A stretch of DNA of 32,514 nt from CAADGY01 sp900696665 (GCA_035063885.1 JAPSFM010000055.1:1-32514), one strand, 5' to 3'. Shown: positions 1 to 8,646, counted from the stretch's first letter. Notes: generated by a model from the letters alone, not told the origin. Made by a program: numbers and translations.

Positions 1-1338
1 GTGGTGCGCTACGGCCAGGCGATGGGCCGGGCGCGGGTCCTCATCGAAGCCGGCCGGCATGTGCACACGCACAACGTCTCGTTTGAGGAACTGCCGCTCA
101 CCTACGAGTTTCCGGAAGGCGACCTTCCGCTGCCGGATGCAGCCGCAGCAACTCAGACGTTTCTCGGCTACCCGCGCGAGGATGGCAGGGCAGGTACCCG
201 CAACTACATCGCTGTCGTAGCGGCTAGTAATTGCGCCGCGCACACGGCCGAACTCATCGCGGCCAGCTATTACGGCGAGACTCTTCCGCCGAACGTGGAT
301 GGCGTAGTGGCGTTCCCGCACGGCGAAGGCTGCGCGCATTCCATCGGTCCCGACACAGCTCAATTGCAGCGAACACTCGCCGGAGTGCTGAATCATCCCA
401 ACGTCTCGGGCGCCATCATTCTAGGACTCGGCTGCGAGACGAACCAGATTGACCACTATCTTGGAGCGGGCGCGCCGGCGCCGGACCGGCTGTGGGGCCT
501 CACTCTTCAGGCCAGTGGCGGGACTCGCGCCACGCTTGAAGCGGCGCGGGCGCATATCGCGCGAATGATTGAACGGGCGAGCTGCGAAAAGCGGGCCGAA
601 ACGCCAGTATCCAAAATTGTTGTTGGGCTGAACTGCGGTGGCTCCGACTCGTTCTCCGGCATCACCGCCAATCCCGCATTGGGTGTCTGCTCCGATATGC
701 TGGCGGAGACCGGCGCGACGGCGGTGCTGGCGGAAACCACGGAAATTTTCGGTGCGGAGCATTTGCTGGTAAAGCGCGCACGAAACCGCCAGGTGGCTGA
801 AAGGCTGCTTGGGTTCATTCGTCAATACAAAACCTATCTGAACCGTTTCGGAGGTAGTTTCGACGACAATCCGTCGCCGGGCAACAAAGAGGGCGGGCTG
901 ACGAACATCCTCGAGAAGTCGCTGGGGGCCGTTGCCAAAGCGGGCACCTCCACGCTGAACGATGCGGTCGATTATGCTGAGCGGATTATGTCGCCGGGGT
1001 TCGTTTTCATGAACACGCCCGGTTACGACCCCGTATCGTTGACCGGACTGGCCGCGGGTGGGGTCAATATCATCGCGTTCACCACCGGCCGGGGCAGCGC
1101 CATCGGGTTCCCGACCGTTCCCGTCCTGAAGATTGCAAGTAACAGCAATACGTATAGGCGCATGATGGATAACATGGATATCAATGCCGGACGTATTGCG
1201 GACGGCGAAACGAGCGTCCGGGAAGTTGGCAAGGAGATCTTTGACGCAATTTTGCGCACGGCTTCAGGAGAGAAAACCTGCGCCGAGCGATTAGGGCACA
1301 AAGAGTTTGTTCCCTGGCGCATCGGCCCGGTGTTGTAG
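1..1338 (+). CDS. UxaA-family altronate/galactarate dehydratase, 5' end outside window
   Basis: Iron-dependent sugar-acid dehydratase of the UxaA/GarD family. The family removes water from altronate or galactarate to give 2-keto-3-deoxy sugar acids in hexuronate breakdown. The first ~30 residues look like the tail of the N-terminal SAF domain (an HVHTHN stretch), so translation begins before the window and the leading GTG is probably not the true start. The large C-terminal domain is intact: EDGRAGTRNY near residue 60, FPHGEGCAHSIG near 104, GLGCETNQ near 142, LNCGGSDSFSG near 210 and the Thr/Gly-rich FTTGRGSAIGFPT near 360. The exact substrate cannot be decided from sequence. The next gene starts 14 bp downstream, so co-transcription is possible, although its product has no obvious link to sugar acids. 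Confidence 0.9.
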   Translation: MVRYGQAMGRARVLIEAGRHVHTHNVSFEELPLTYEFPEGDLPLPDAAAATQTFLGYPREDGRAGTRNYIAVVAASNCAAHTAELIAASYYGETLPPNVDGVVAFPHGEGCAHSIGPDTAQLQRTLAGVLNHPNVSGAIILGLGCETNQIDHYLGAGAPAPDRLWGLTLQASGGTRATLEAARAHIARMIERASCEKRAETPVSKIVVGLNCGGSDSFSGITANPALGVCSDMLAETGATAVLAETTEIFGAEHLLVKRARNRQVAERLLGFIRQYKTYLNRFGGSFDDNPSPGNKEGGLTNILEKSLGAVAKAGTSTLNDAVDYAERIMSPGFVFMNTPGYDPVSLTGLAAGGVNIIAFTTGRGSAIGFPTVPVLKIASNSNTYRRMMDNMDINAGRIADGETSVREVGKEIFDAILRTASGEKTCAERLGHKEFVPWRIGPVL

Positions 1339-1352
1339 CGATCAGGGGTGAA

Positions 1353-2282
1353 ATGAACAACCGAAGTATGGCATTGATTGGCGTGGTGTTTGCCCTGTGC
1401 GGCTACGCCGCCGCGGAGACGCCGCAAACGAACGCGGAACGCCGAGGACAGGGCGGCCCGGCGGTGAGCAAAACCGCATTGCAGTCTTACCTGCAGCATA
1501 TGTGGGGGCCGGACGTCACTATCAGCGTGGGCGACCCGAGACCATCCTCTATCCCCGGCCTCTTGGAAGTTGACGTACAGGCCAAGCAGGGCCAGGAACA
1601 GCACAAAGAGACGTTGTTCGTCTCACAGGACGGCCAGAAGATCATCCGTGGCAATGTGCTCGACATCAACCGTAATCCATTTGAGAGCACGGCTGCGGCT
1701 TTAAAAACAAGCACCGCCCCAGGTTTCGGACCCGAGAACGCACCGGTGACTGTGGTCGTTTTCAGTGACTATCAGTGCCCCTATTGCAGGCAGGAAGCTC
1801 AACTGGTACGGAACGAGCTGCCGAAAGCGTTCCCGGAACAGGTCCGTGTATTCTTCAAGGATTATCCGCTGGATCAGATTCACAATTGGGCCCGGTTGGC
1901 GGCCATCGGCGGACGTTGCGTGTACCGGCAAAACAAGGCGGCATTCTGGGAGTTTCACGACTGGATCTTTGCCCACCAGTCTGAGATACAGCCGGATAAC
2001 GTAAAGGCAAAGATACTGGAATTTGCCAACGGCAGGAATCTCGACTCCCTCGCGCTCGGCCGATGCCTGGATACGAGAGCCACCGAGAATGAAGTCAACG
2101 TATCCATCGCCGAGGGAAGGGCGTTGAACGTCGACCGTACGCCCTATCTGTTCATCAACGGGCGCAGGGTGATCGGAATGCCGTGGGAACAGATGCGCGG
2201 GGTCATCGAGCGGGAGATTGAATTCCAGAAAAAGGCCGCTGCCAACTGCTGCCAGGTTACCCTTCCGTTCGCAAGCAAATAG
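1353..2282 (+). CDS. Exported DsbA-like thioredoxin-fold oxidoreductase with extra N-terminal domain
   Basis: Predicted periplasmic thiol-disulfide oxidoreductase of 309 aa. A signal peptide covers about residues 1-21 (hydrophobic MALIGVVFALCGYAAA, cleavage after AAA). Residues ~40-110 form a separate domain that resembles the N-terminal DsbC/DsbG-like modules (GLLEVDV, LFVSQDGQKIIRG). From ~125 a thioredoxin_4/DsbA fold begins, with active site C142-P-Y-C145 and the cis-proline after T263. Two further cysteines (GRCV, GRCL) lie in the inserted helical domain and the last residues contain a CC pair. The family makes or shuffles disulfides in exported proteins. The M28 peptidase follows after 8 bp and may be co-translated. 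The start is the first ATG after the upstream stop and gives a proper signal peptide. Confidence 0.88.
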   Translation: MNNRSMALIGVVFALCGYAAAETPQTNAERRGQGGPAVSKTALQSYLQHMWGPDVTISVGDPRPSSIPGLLEVDVQAKQGQEQHKETLFVSQDGQKIIRGNVLDINRNPFESTAAALKTSTAPGFGPENAPVTVVVFSDYQCPYCRQEAQLVRNELPKAFPEQVRVFFKDYPLDQIHNWARLAAIGGRCVYRQNKAAFWEFHDWIFAHQSEIQPDNVKAKILEFANGRNLDSLALGRCLDTRATENEVNVSIAEGRALNVDRTPYLFINGRRVIGMPWEQMRGVIEREIEFQKKAAANCCQVTLPFASK

Positions 2283-2290
2283 TCGCGTCG

Positions 2291-3841
2291 ATGACCCACT
2301 CGCGAAAATGTGCGATAGCGGCGTGTGCCATCGCGGCCTCCGCGCTTGTTTGGGCCGGAAAGCTGGCTCCGGTCCGGATAGAGCCGGACCGCTACCTGGC
2401 TCACGTCAAGTATCTGGCCTCGGACGAAATGAAGGGCCGTGCCACGGGATCCGCCGAGTTGGACAAAGCCGCGCGGTATATCGCGCGCGAATTTGAGAGC
2501 CTTGGACTCCGGCCCATCACCGGCGGCAGCTATTTCCAGGAATTTCCGGTGACTGTAAATGCGAAGATCGGCCCGCGGAACCGGCTTAAGTATGCCCTCG
2601 ATGGCCAGGAAAGCGTGTTGAAAGCGGGCGAGGATTTTTTGCCTTTGAATTTCTCGGCGCGTGGCAGTTTTCACGGCGGTGTCGTATTTGCAGGCTATGG
2701 GATCACGGCGCCGGAATACGGCTACGATGATTTTGCGGGGCTGGATGTGAGAGACAAGTTCGTGCTCATCATGCGGCACGAGCCGCAGGAGTTCGACGAA
2801 CAGAGTCCGTTCGCCGGGAGAATCTATACCGAACACGCCCAAACATTAACGAAAGTGCTTACGGCGAGGATGCATGGCGCTTTGGGAATCATCATGGTCA
2901 GCGATCTGGCCGGGCATGCCGGCAGCGCCGACGAACTCGACCCGTTCATCCGCAGTTTAGGTCCCGGTGATACCGGCATACCCTGCGTGCAAGTCAAATG
3001 GTCCATTGCCGAAGCATGGGTGCACAGCGCGGGCAAGGACCTGCGGAAGATCGCCGGGGAGATCGACGGCGACTTGCAGCCAAGATCGTTTCCTCTGGAT
3101 GAATCCCTGCGCGTGGCCCTGGAAGTTGACGTAAAGCGGCAACAGCGCAACGTAAGGAACGTCGCCGCCTATGCGCCCGGCGAAACAGAGAAATTCGTGG
3201 CGGTGGGCGCTCACTACGATCACCTGGGGCTGGGCGAATTGTACTCGATGGCGCCGGGCGGGGAAGGGAAGCCACACCCGGGAGCCGATGACAACGCTTC
3301 AGGAACGGCGGGGGTACTCGAATTGGCGCGCCACTTCTCATCGCAGCCCCGCAGAACCCGCGGCGCGCTTTTTTTGGCTTTTGCTGGGGAGGAGGTTGGG
3401 TTGCTGGGCTCCAGCCAATTTGTACGCTCCGGGCTGGCGCAAATGGGCGGTACGGTGGCGATGGTGAACCTGGATATGATTGGCCGGATCCGGGAGAACG
3501 CGGTTACCGTGGGCGGCGCGAACACTTCACGCGCATTCAGGGAGATGGTTGAGCGGCTAGCAACACCGCGCGGGCTGCACCTGGAATTCAACGATAGAAC
3601 AGGATATGGGTCCAGCGATCATAATGCCTTTCTGGCCCGTGAAGTTCCGGTGCTATTTTTCTTTTCCGGCTTACATGCCGATTATCACCGCCCGACCGAC
3701 ACGTGGGAGAAGATCAACGCCGAGGGTGCGGCAAACCTGCTAGGTCTGGTGGCCGAAGTGATGGAGACTTTGATGGAAGCTCCCGAACAGCCAGGATTTT
3801 TGCGATCATTTCCAAGAAGTGCCACGGCCGCTGTTTTCTAA
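2291..3841 (+). CDS. Exported M28-family zinc metallopeptidase with PA-like insert
   Basis: A 516-aa predicted exported aminopeptidase/carboxypeptidase-like enzyme. It has a signal peptide (KCAIAACAIAASALVWAG, about residues 6-23). The ~120-270 region fits a protease-associated domain. The M28 catalytic domain follows. All expected di-zinc ligands and the general base are visible: H308 (AHYDHLG), D334 (GADDNASG), E367/E368 (AGEEVGLLGS), D395 (VNLDMIG) and H466 (DYHRPTDTW). It should therefore be active on peptides outside the cytoplasm. No strong Shine-Dalgarno sequence precedes the ATG; it lies 8 bp after the previous stop, which suggests coupling. Substrate specificity is unknown. Confidence 0.93.
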   Translation: MTHSRKCAIAACAIAASALVWAGKLAPVRIEPDRYLAHVKYLASDEMKGRATGSAELDKAARYIAREFESLGLRPITGGSYFQEFPVTVNAKIGPRNRLKYALDGQESVLKAGEDFLPLNFSARGSFHGGVVFAGYGITAPEYGYDDFAGLDVRDKFVLIMRHEPQEFDEQSPFAGRIYTEHAQTLTKVLTARMHGALGIIMVSDLAGHAGSADELDPFIRSLGPGDTGIPCVQVKWSIAEAWVHSAGKDLRKIAGEIDGDLQPRSFPLDESLRVALEVDVKRQQRNVRNVAAYAPGETEKFVAVGAHYDHLGLGELYSMAPGGEGKPHPGADDNASGTAGVLELARHFSSQPRRTRGALFLAFAGEEVGLLGSSQFVRSGLAQMGGTVAMVNLDMIGRIRENAVTVGGANTSRAFREMVERLATPRGLHLEFNDRTGYGSSDHNAFLAREVPVLFFFSGLHADYHRPTDTWEKINAEGAANLLGLVAEVMETLMEAPEQPGFLRSFPRSATAAVF

Positions 3842-3915
3842 GGTGCGAGTGGGAGCGAGAGACTCTGTTTTATGTTTTCCTAAATTCCGGCCGATTTCCG
3901 ACGATGAGTAGATAG

Positions 3916-4533
3916 ATGCAACCTGCGTCCATTTCGGGACATTCCATGTGGAAGTTACCTCCCCTGATCCTGCACCCGTTCGCAGATTCAGGCGGCCCGG
4001 GCAAACTTGTCGAGAGTTCGCGAGCCACTCTCATGCTGCAAGGACTTCTGCCTGCCGGTCCCCATTCACATGCGGAACTCGAGCAGAGGGTTATTGAGGG
4101 CCGCTATTGCGAGATTCGGATGTTGTTCTATGTCGGCAAGGATCTCGAGCGTTGGATCGAACAGTGCCTGGAGTTCGCCGCCAGTGAAGACGAACTGCGC
4201 AGAGCGGAGCTCAAGTATCAGAGTTTTAGTGATTTCCTGGTGCGGTGCCCTCCGGCGAGGGTGCAAGCGAAGTTGAAGCAGTGGGGCGTGGCGGACTACT
4301 CTTCCATTTTCGGGCGCGCGCTGGGCATGAATGCCATGTTCACGGAGATGCCAGACCGGTTGGTGTTGTCCGACCAGTTTATCCGCAACTACTATCGCTA
4401 TGCGGACAGTCTCTTTGAATGCCGCCAGTCACTCGCCTTCTTCCCGCGTATCGGACCGGCCAACTTCGACTTCGATCTGTACGCCTCCGGAGAATACTCC
4501 CGAATGCTCGAAAGGGAATGGGCTGAGGACTAA
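3916..4533 (+). CDS. Unrecognised cytoplasmic protein (205 aa), paralogue-like to 10902-11516
   Basis: I do not recognise a named family. There is no signal peptide or membrane segment. The protein is mixed charged/aromatic with an LPPLI stretch at residues 14-18, a segment G74-K-D-L-E-R-W80-I-E-Q-C84 ending L94-R-R, and a later GMNAMF...SDQF stretch. The same three elements occur in the same order in the 204-aa protein at 10902-11516, so the two look like distant members of one family. An alternative start is the ATG at 3946 (MWKLPPL); neither start has a good ribosome site. It lies 74 bp after the M28 gene and 44 bp before the LarA-like gene, all on the plus strand. Coding is supported by length and by the similarity to the other protein. 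Confidence 0.75.
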   Translation: MQPASISGHSMWKLPPLILHPFADSGGPGKLVESSRATLMLQGLLPAGPHSHAELEQRVIEGRYCEIRMLFYVGKDLERWIEQCLEFAASEDELRRAELKYQSFSDFLVRCPPARVQAKLKQWGVADYSSIFGRALGMNAMFTEMPDRLVLSDQFIRNYYRYADSLFECRQSLAFFPRIGPANFDFDLYASGEYSRMLEREWAED

Positions 4534-4577
4534 CGTTAAAGAGGGGTGGGCCAACCTCATTTTGATATAGTGAGGGC

Positions 4578-5870
4578 ATGGAGTTCCCTCAGTTTTACGT
4601 CGTCAAGCAGAACTTTCCAGACCGCCGGATCGCCGATATCCCAGCAGAAGCAATGCGGCAGCTCACTGAGGCGGATTTCGCCTCGCGGCTGAAACCTGGG
4701 GGTAAGGTCGCCATTGGCGTCGGCAGCCGCGGAATCGCCCATCTCTCTACAATCGTGCGCGCTGTTGTCGACTACTGGAAGTCCAACGGCGCTCATCCGT
4801 TTATCTTTCCCGCCATGGGCAGTCATGGGGCGGCAACGGCTGAAGGCCAAGCCGATGTTCTGGCCCACTACGGCATCCACGAAGCCACGATGGGATGTCC
4901 CGTCATCAGCGCACTCGAGGTTGTTTCTCTGGGGAAGACCGCTGAGGGCATTGAAGCGTTTTTGGATAAGCGCGCTTACGACAGCGACGGCGTCATGCTG
5001 GTGGGACGGATAAAGTGGCACACCGATTTCACCGGGAAGATCGAAAGCGGGCTGTACAAAATGATGGCTATCGGCCTGGGAAAATTCGCCGGTGCGCAAC
5101 AGTATCACACCTTCGGATACAAGATCGGCTTGGAAGCCGTCATTCGAAGCGTAGGGCGGCAGGTGCTGAAGTCGGGCAAGATTCTCGGTGGCCTGGCGAT
5201 CCTGGAGGACGCCAACCACAACACTGCGCAATTGACGGCTGTTCCAGTGGAAGATATGGAGCGCCGCGACGAGGAACTTCAGGCGTTGGTGAAATCGTGG
5301 ATGGGGCGCATCCCGGTACGCGAGTTGGACATTCTCATCATCGACGAGATCGGCAAGAACATCAGCGGCGCGGGTATGGACACGAAGGTGATCAACCGCA
5401 GCATCAATTGCCACTATAATCCCCTGCCCGACGCGCCACAGATTCACCGCATCTTTCTGCGGGACTTGAGCGATTTAACCTACAACAACGGTGTGGGACT
5501 GGGCATGGCCGACATTGTGACGGACCGCCTGGTGAACCGGATTGACTGGAAACCGACGCACATCAATTCCTTGACGGCGTCCACGCCGGCGGCAATCCGC
5601 ACGCCTATTCATTTCCCCACGGACAGGGAATGCCTGGAGCGCATCTGGCCGACCGTGGGCAAATTCTCCGTGCAGGATGTGACGTTCGGGTGGATGCGGA
5701 ACACCATGGAACTGGGACTGTTTGCATTCAGCAGCAACCTGCTTGATGAGATCCGTGCCAACCCGATGCTGGAGATCGTGGCGGGCCCGGTCGATCTGAC
5801 TTTCGATGCTACCGGCAATCTGGTGGATCTGAAGAAACTGGCTGCGGAGGGTGTGGGGACTACGGTCTAA
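4578..5870 (+). CDS. LarA/DUF2088-like protein (lactate racemase-related)
   Basis: A 430-aa protein resembling the DUF2088/LarA superfamily, whose founding member is the nickel-pincer lactate racemase. Visible family-type elements are VAIGVGSRGIAHL near residue 45, the glycine-rich PAMGSHGAATAEGQ near 80, and a HTDFTGKIESGLYKMM stretch near 150 with AIGLGKFAGAQQYH after it. The canonical LarA pattern, a His followed ten residues later by the pincer Lys in a GGRK context, is not obvious; lysines fall at other spacings. Cofactor use and racemase activity are therefore uncertain. The C-terminal part (IDEIGKNISGAGMDTKVI) is typical of the long subfamily. No larB, larC or larE lies nearby. Its proximity to the UxaA-family gene suggests hydroxy-acid metabolism, which is inference only. 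Confidence 0.72.
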   Translation: MEFPQFYVVKQNFPDRRIADIPAEAMRQLTEADFASRLKPGGKVAIGVGSRGIAHLSTIVRAVVDYWKSNGAHPFIFPAMGSHGAATAEGQADVLAHYGIHEATMGCPVISALEVVSLGKTAEGIEAFLDKRAYDSDGVMLVGRIKWHTDFTGKIESGLYKMMAIGLGKFAGAQQYHTFGYKIGLEAVIRSVGRQVLKSGKILGGLAILEDANHNTAQLTAVPVEDMERRDEELQALVKSWMGRIPVRELDILIIDEIGKNISGAGMDTKVINRSINCHYNPLPDAPQIHRIFLRDLSDLTYNNGVGLGMADIVTDRLVNRIDWKPTHINSLTASTPAAIRTPIHFPTDRECLERIWPTVGKFSVQDVTFGWMRNTMELGLFAFSSNLLDEIRANPMLEIVAGPVDLTFDATGNLVDLKKLAAEGVGTTV

Positions 5871-5901
5871 AAAAATGATACGGGCCGACCGGAGCGGCCC
5901 G
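5869..5901 (-). terminator. Rho-independent terminator of the Flp pilin gene
   Basis: A perfect 7-bp stem (CGGGCCG at 5881-5887 with CGGCCCG at 5895-5901) has a 7-nt loop. On the minus strand it is followed by TATCAT and then seven consecutive T (the A run at 5869-5875). This is a good intrinsic terminator for the minus-strand pilin gene, whose stop is 25 bp away. The T run overlaps the stop codon of the plus-strand LarA-like gene. On the plus strand the hairpin lacks a strong U tract, so it may stop that transcript only weakly. Confidence 0.75.
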
Positions 5902-5925
5902 TTCAATAGTCAATGGTCACAAGAA

Positions 5926-6117
5926 CTACGGATTGATTCCGTTGAGAGCGGTGCCGATTCTTCCGAAAAGGCTCTCGATCTGGCCGGTCAGCGCCGGAAC
6001 CGCAACCGCTGCCATCACAGCGATGAATCCCGCCATCAGCGCGTACTCGATGAGGTCCTGGCCGCGGGTATCTTTCCAGATTCGCAATTTCCAAACTGCA
6101 CTGTTGATTCTCTTCAT
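5926..6117 (-). CDS. Flp/Fap-type (type IVb) pilin
   Basis: A 63-aa prepilin that would be assembled into thin tight-adherence pili. The class marker is plain: a short basic leader, then G19 and Q20-D-L-I-E24-Y25, where prepilin peptidase (TadV/CpaA type) cuts after the glycine and Glu is at +5, followed by a ~20-residue hydrophobic helix. The ATG at 6117 is chosen over an upstream in-frame ATG at 6186. It gives the usual pilin length, and a GGGAGAGGAGAG purine tract (6124-6137) lies about 7-10 nt upstream. No tad/cpa assembly genes lie in the window, so the machinery must be elsewhere. Transcription appears monocistronic, ending at the terminator at 5869-5901. Confidence 0.87.
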   Translation of the reverse strand: MKRINSAVWKLRIWKDTRGQDLIEYALMAGFIAVMAAVAVPALTGQIESLFGRIGTALNGINP

Positions 6118-6254
6118 AAGGTACTCTCTCCTCTCCCTAGGCAACTGCCTGTTGCTATTCAAAAGTAGCATCGGAAATTCGTTCAAAAAATTGGCTGAAA
6201 ACCTTAGAACACAGCTGTAAAAGACTGTTGCCGGACGGCAGGTATACTCAGGAA

Positions 6255-6458
6255 ATGGATCTATTCCGCGTCGTGAAACAAGCCTGGGAACCCGGTGATA
6301 CGCGCGAAGTCGAGAGCACGAGATTGGAAAAGCAGCTCGGAGTGGAGTACGATTCCTACCGCCGCGTGTATCTCGCCGATGGCCGCGAATGGACTATCGC
6401 CGGACAGATTGCGAAGGAAGACGGAAGGAAATATTACATTCTCGAATGCGTGGGTTGA
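6255..6458 (+). CDS. Small unrecognised protein (67 aa)
   Basis: A short, charged, probably cytoplasmic protein (MDLFRVVKQAWEPGD...YYILECVG). I do not recognise the family and see no motif, signal or membrane segment. The ATG at 6255 is preferred; a TTG at 6228 would extend it by nine residues. A TATACT box at 6243-6248 sits so close to the ATG that a transcript starting there would be nearly leaderless. An AGGA also directly precedes the ATG. The reading frame is divergent from the pilin and converges with the E1 gene, with 9 bp between stops. The length and natural amino-acid composition favour a real gene, but this is a modest call. Confidence 0.55.
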   Translation: MDLFRVVKQAWEPGDTREVESTRLEKQLGVEYDSYRRVYLADGREWTIAGQIAKEDGRKYYILECVG

Positions 6459-6467
6459 TGCCGCATC

Positions 6468-8564
6468 TCAGAACGTAAGCAGCTTTTCGGCTTCGCTGAC
6501 CAGGTCTTCGGTTTGCGGCAGAATCCTCTGTTCCAGTTGCGGGTGATAGCCTACCCACGTATCCAGCGCTCCTACGCGGCGGACGGGCGCATCGAGATGC
6601 TCGAACAACTCGGAGGCGATTCGCGCTGCGATCTCCGCGCCGTAGCCGAACGACAGGCAGTCCTCGTGCGCGATGAGCACGCGCGCCGTTTTCATCACAG
6701 AGGTTCGAATTGCACTCCAATCGTAGGGTGCGAGCGTACGCAGATCCAGCACCTCCACGGCGTTCTCCTGCCGCTTCTGGTCGATCTGGTAGGCGGCTTG
6801 AAGCGCTTTCTGTACGACGGCGCCATAGGTTACGATCGTCAAGCGCTGTCCGGCTTTTGCCAGGCGTGCCCTGCCGAAAGGAATCAGGAAGTCCGCTCCC
6901 GGGTGTGGCGAACGGTTGTAAGGCTCACGGTATAGCTTCTTGTGCTCGAGAAAAAGGACCGGATCGCCGCAACGAATCGCGGTGCGCAGCAATCCGCATG
7001 CGTCCATGGCGTTCGAGGGCATCGCGATCCGGAGGCCTGGAATGTGCGTGAACAGAACCTCGCCGGACTGGCTGTGATAAATCGCTCCACCGTTCAGGTA
7101 GCCGCCGATGGCGACGCGAATGACCGCGGGGCAGGAGAAGGCTCCGTTGGACCGCCAGCGAAGAGTTGCCAGTTCGTTGCGAATCTGCATCATTGCCGGC
7201 CAGATGTAATCGAAAAACTGGATCTCGGCCACGGGTTTTAAACCACGCACCGCCAAGCCGATCGCCCGCCCGACGATGGCGGCTTCGGCGAGGGGCGTGT
7301 TAAAAACGCGCTCGCCACCGAACTCGCATTGCAGACCATGGGTGGCTTTGAACACGCCCCCTTTGCCCTTCACTTCGCGGAGGTTCTCTTCCCGGCTGCA
7401 ATCGGCGACGTCCTCTCCGAATACGATGACACGGGAATCGCGGCGCATCTCCTCCGCAAGCGTGAGATTGATCTCATCCACCATGGTTCGCGGCTCGCCT
7501 TCGAGCACAGGTCCGGTGGCAAAGGCGTTCGAGGTGGGATCTGTCTCCGGCGAGTACAAGTGCCTGAGCGCAGAGCCCTTGGGTGGAGGAGCGGCTTTGA
7601 GTGCTACCTCTGTTGCCTTGTGCACCTCGCGATCCACTTCGTGAACGAGAGTCTCAAGCGCGTTGCGATCAAGGACGCCTTCTTCGAGCAGCCGCCGGGG
7701 AAACGTGATGACCGGATCGCGCTCTGCCTCGGCATCCCGCTCGGCCTGGGTTTTGTAGAGCCGCTCATCGTCGGATAGCGAATGAGAGTAGCGCCGGACG
7801 ACATGTGCGTGCACCAGCGCCGGTCCTTTACGGGAACGGCACCATTCCGATGCGCGGCGCAGCGCTTCATATGAAGCGGTCACGTCGGTGCCGTCCACCT
7901 CATGGATGGAAAGCCTGGGGAACCCGGCGGCCAGTTTGGATATGCTTCCACCGGCAGTCTGCTTCTCGATGGGGACCGAAATAGCATAGCCGTTGTCCTC
8001 CACCAGGTAGAGCACGGGCAAGCGTTCCAGACAGGCGATATTCAACGACTCCCAGAACTCGCCTTCGCTGGTGGCTCCATCGCCGGTTGTGACCAGTGTG
8101 ATTTCATCCCCGGAAGGATCGAGGCGGAGACCGGCCTGCGCGCATCCTATGGCTTGCAGAAACTGTGTGCCCGTAGGAGAGGATGTGGAAACAATATTCC
8201 ATCGCGCATGCCCCCAATGCGACGGCATCTGACGGCCTCCGGAAGCCGGGTCGGCGGCGGCGCCGGTGGCCTGAAGCATCATCTCTTCCGCGGTAACGCC
8301 CAACATGAGGCAAAGCGCGCGGTCGCGGTAGTAAGAATAAATCCAATCGTAGCCAGCGCGCATGACGAACCCGGCGGCCGCCTGTACCGCTTCGTGACCG
8401 GCGCCGCTGATCTGAAAGAAAATGCGATTCTGGCGCTTCAGCAGGATTTCGCGGTCGTCGAGACGTCTGGCGAGGTACATGACGCGAAACGCGCGTATCA
8501 GCTCATCACGCCCGAGTTCACCGCCCAGGTTCGCAGTCCGAGGATGACTTCCCGTTTGCAGCAT
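6468..8564 (-). CDS. Fused alpha-beta E1 component of a 2-oxo acid dehydrogenase
   Basis: A 698-aa thiamine-diphosphate enzyme that decarboxylates a 2-oxo acid and passes the acyl group to lipoyl-E2. Residues ~20-340 are the E1-alpha domain, with the ThDP/Mg motif G161-D-G163 through N191. Residues ~365-698 are the E1-beta transketolase-like domain (GEDVADCSREENLREVKGKG, FNTPLAEAAIVGRAIG, VEVLDLRTLAPYD). These are normally two proteins. A single-chain form is known in several bacterial phyla and usually annotated as branched-chain or pyruvate dehydrogenase E1. The substrate cannot be fixed here, and no E2 or E3 gene is in the window. ATG 8564 is preferred over GTG 8576 because that GTG overlaps the AAGGGGAGG ribosome site. 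Confidence 0.93.
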   Translation of the reverse strand: MLQTGSHPRTANLGGELGRDELIRAFRVMYLARRLDDREILLKRQNRIFFQISGAGHEAVQAAAGFVMRAGYDWIYSYYRDRALCLMLGVTAEEMMLQATGAAADPASGGRQMPSHWGHARWNIVSTSSPTGTQFLQAIGCAQAGLRLDPSGDEITLVTTGDGATSEGEFWESLNIACLERLPVLYLVEDNGYAISVPIEKQTAGGSISKLAAGFPRLSIHEVDGTDVTASYEALRRASEWCRSRKGPALVHAHVVRRYSHSLSDDERLYKTQAERDAEAERDPVITFPRRLLEEGVLDRNALETLVHEVDREVHKATEVALKAAPPPKGSALRHLYSPETDPTSNAFATGPVLEGEPRTMVDEINLTLAEEMRRDSRVIVFGEDVADCSREENLREVKGKGGVFKATHGLQCEFGGERVFNTPLAEAAIVGRAIGLAVRGLKPVAEIQFFDYIWPAMMQIRNELATLRWRSNGAFSCPAVIRVAIGGYLNGGAIYHSQSGEVLFTHIPGLRIAMPSNAMDACGLLRTAIRCGDPVLFLEHKKLYREPYNRSPHPGADFLIPFGRARLAKAGQRLTIVTYGAVVQKALQAAYQIDQKRQENAVEVLDLRTLAPYDWSAIRTSVMKTARVLIAHEDCLSFGYGAEIAARIASELFEHLDAPVRRVGALDTWVGYHPQLEQRILPQTEDLVSEAEKLLTF

Positions 8565-8575
8565 AGTGGGTCGCA

Positions 8576-8584
8576 CCTCCCCTT
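8576..8584 (-). promoter_or_regulatory. Ribosome binding site that decides the E1 start
   Basis: The minus strand reads AAGGGGAGG here, 11 nt before the ATG at 8564. The alternative GTG (8574-8576) overlaps the end of this tract, so it cannot be served by it. This favours the shorter protein. Confidence 0.6.
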
Positions 8585-8646
8585 ACAGAATACTGCTATT
8601 CGGCGGGGATCCCAGTAAAATGAAGGTTCAACAAAGCCCAACAGCC

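Noticed and set aside
4557..5447. Minus-strand open frame opposite the LarA-like gene
   Set aside because: Mirror of the plus-strand coding sequence, with no family features.
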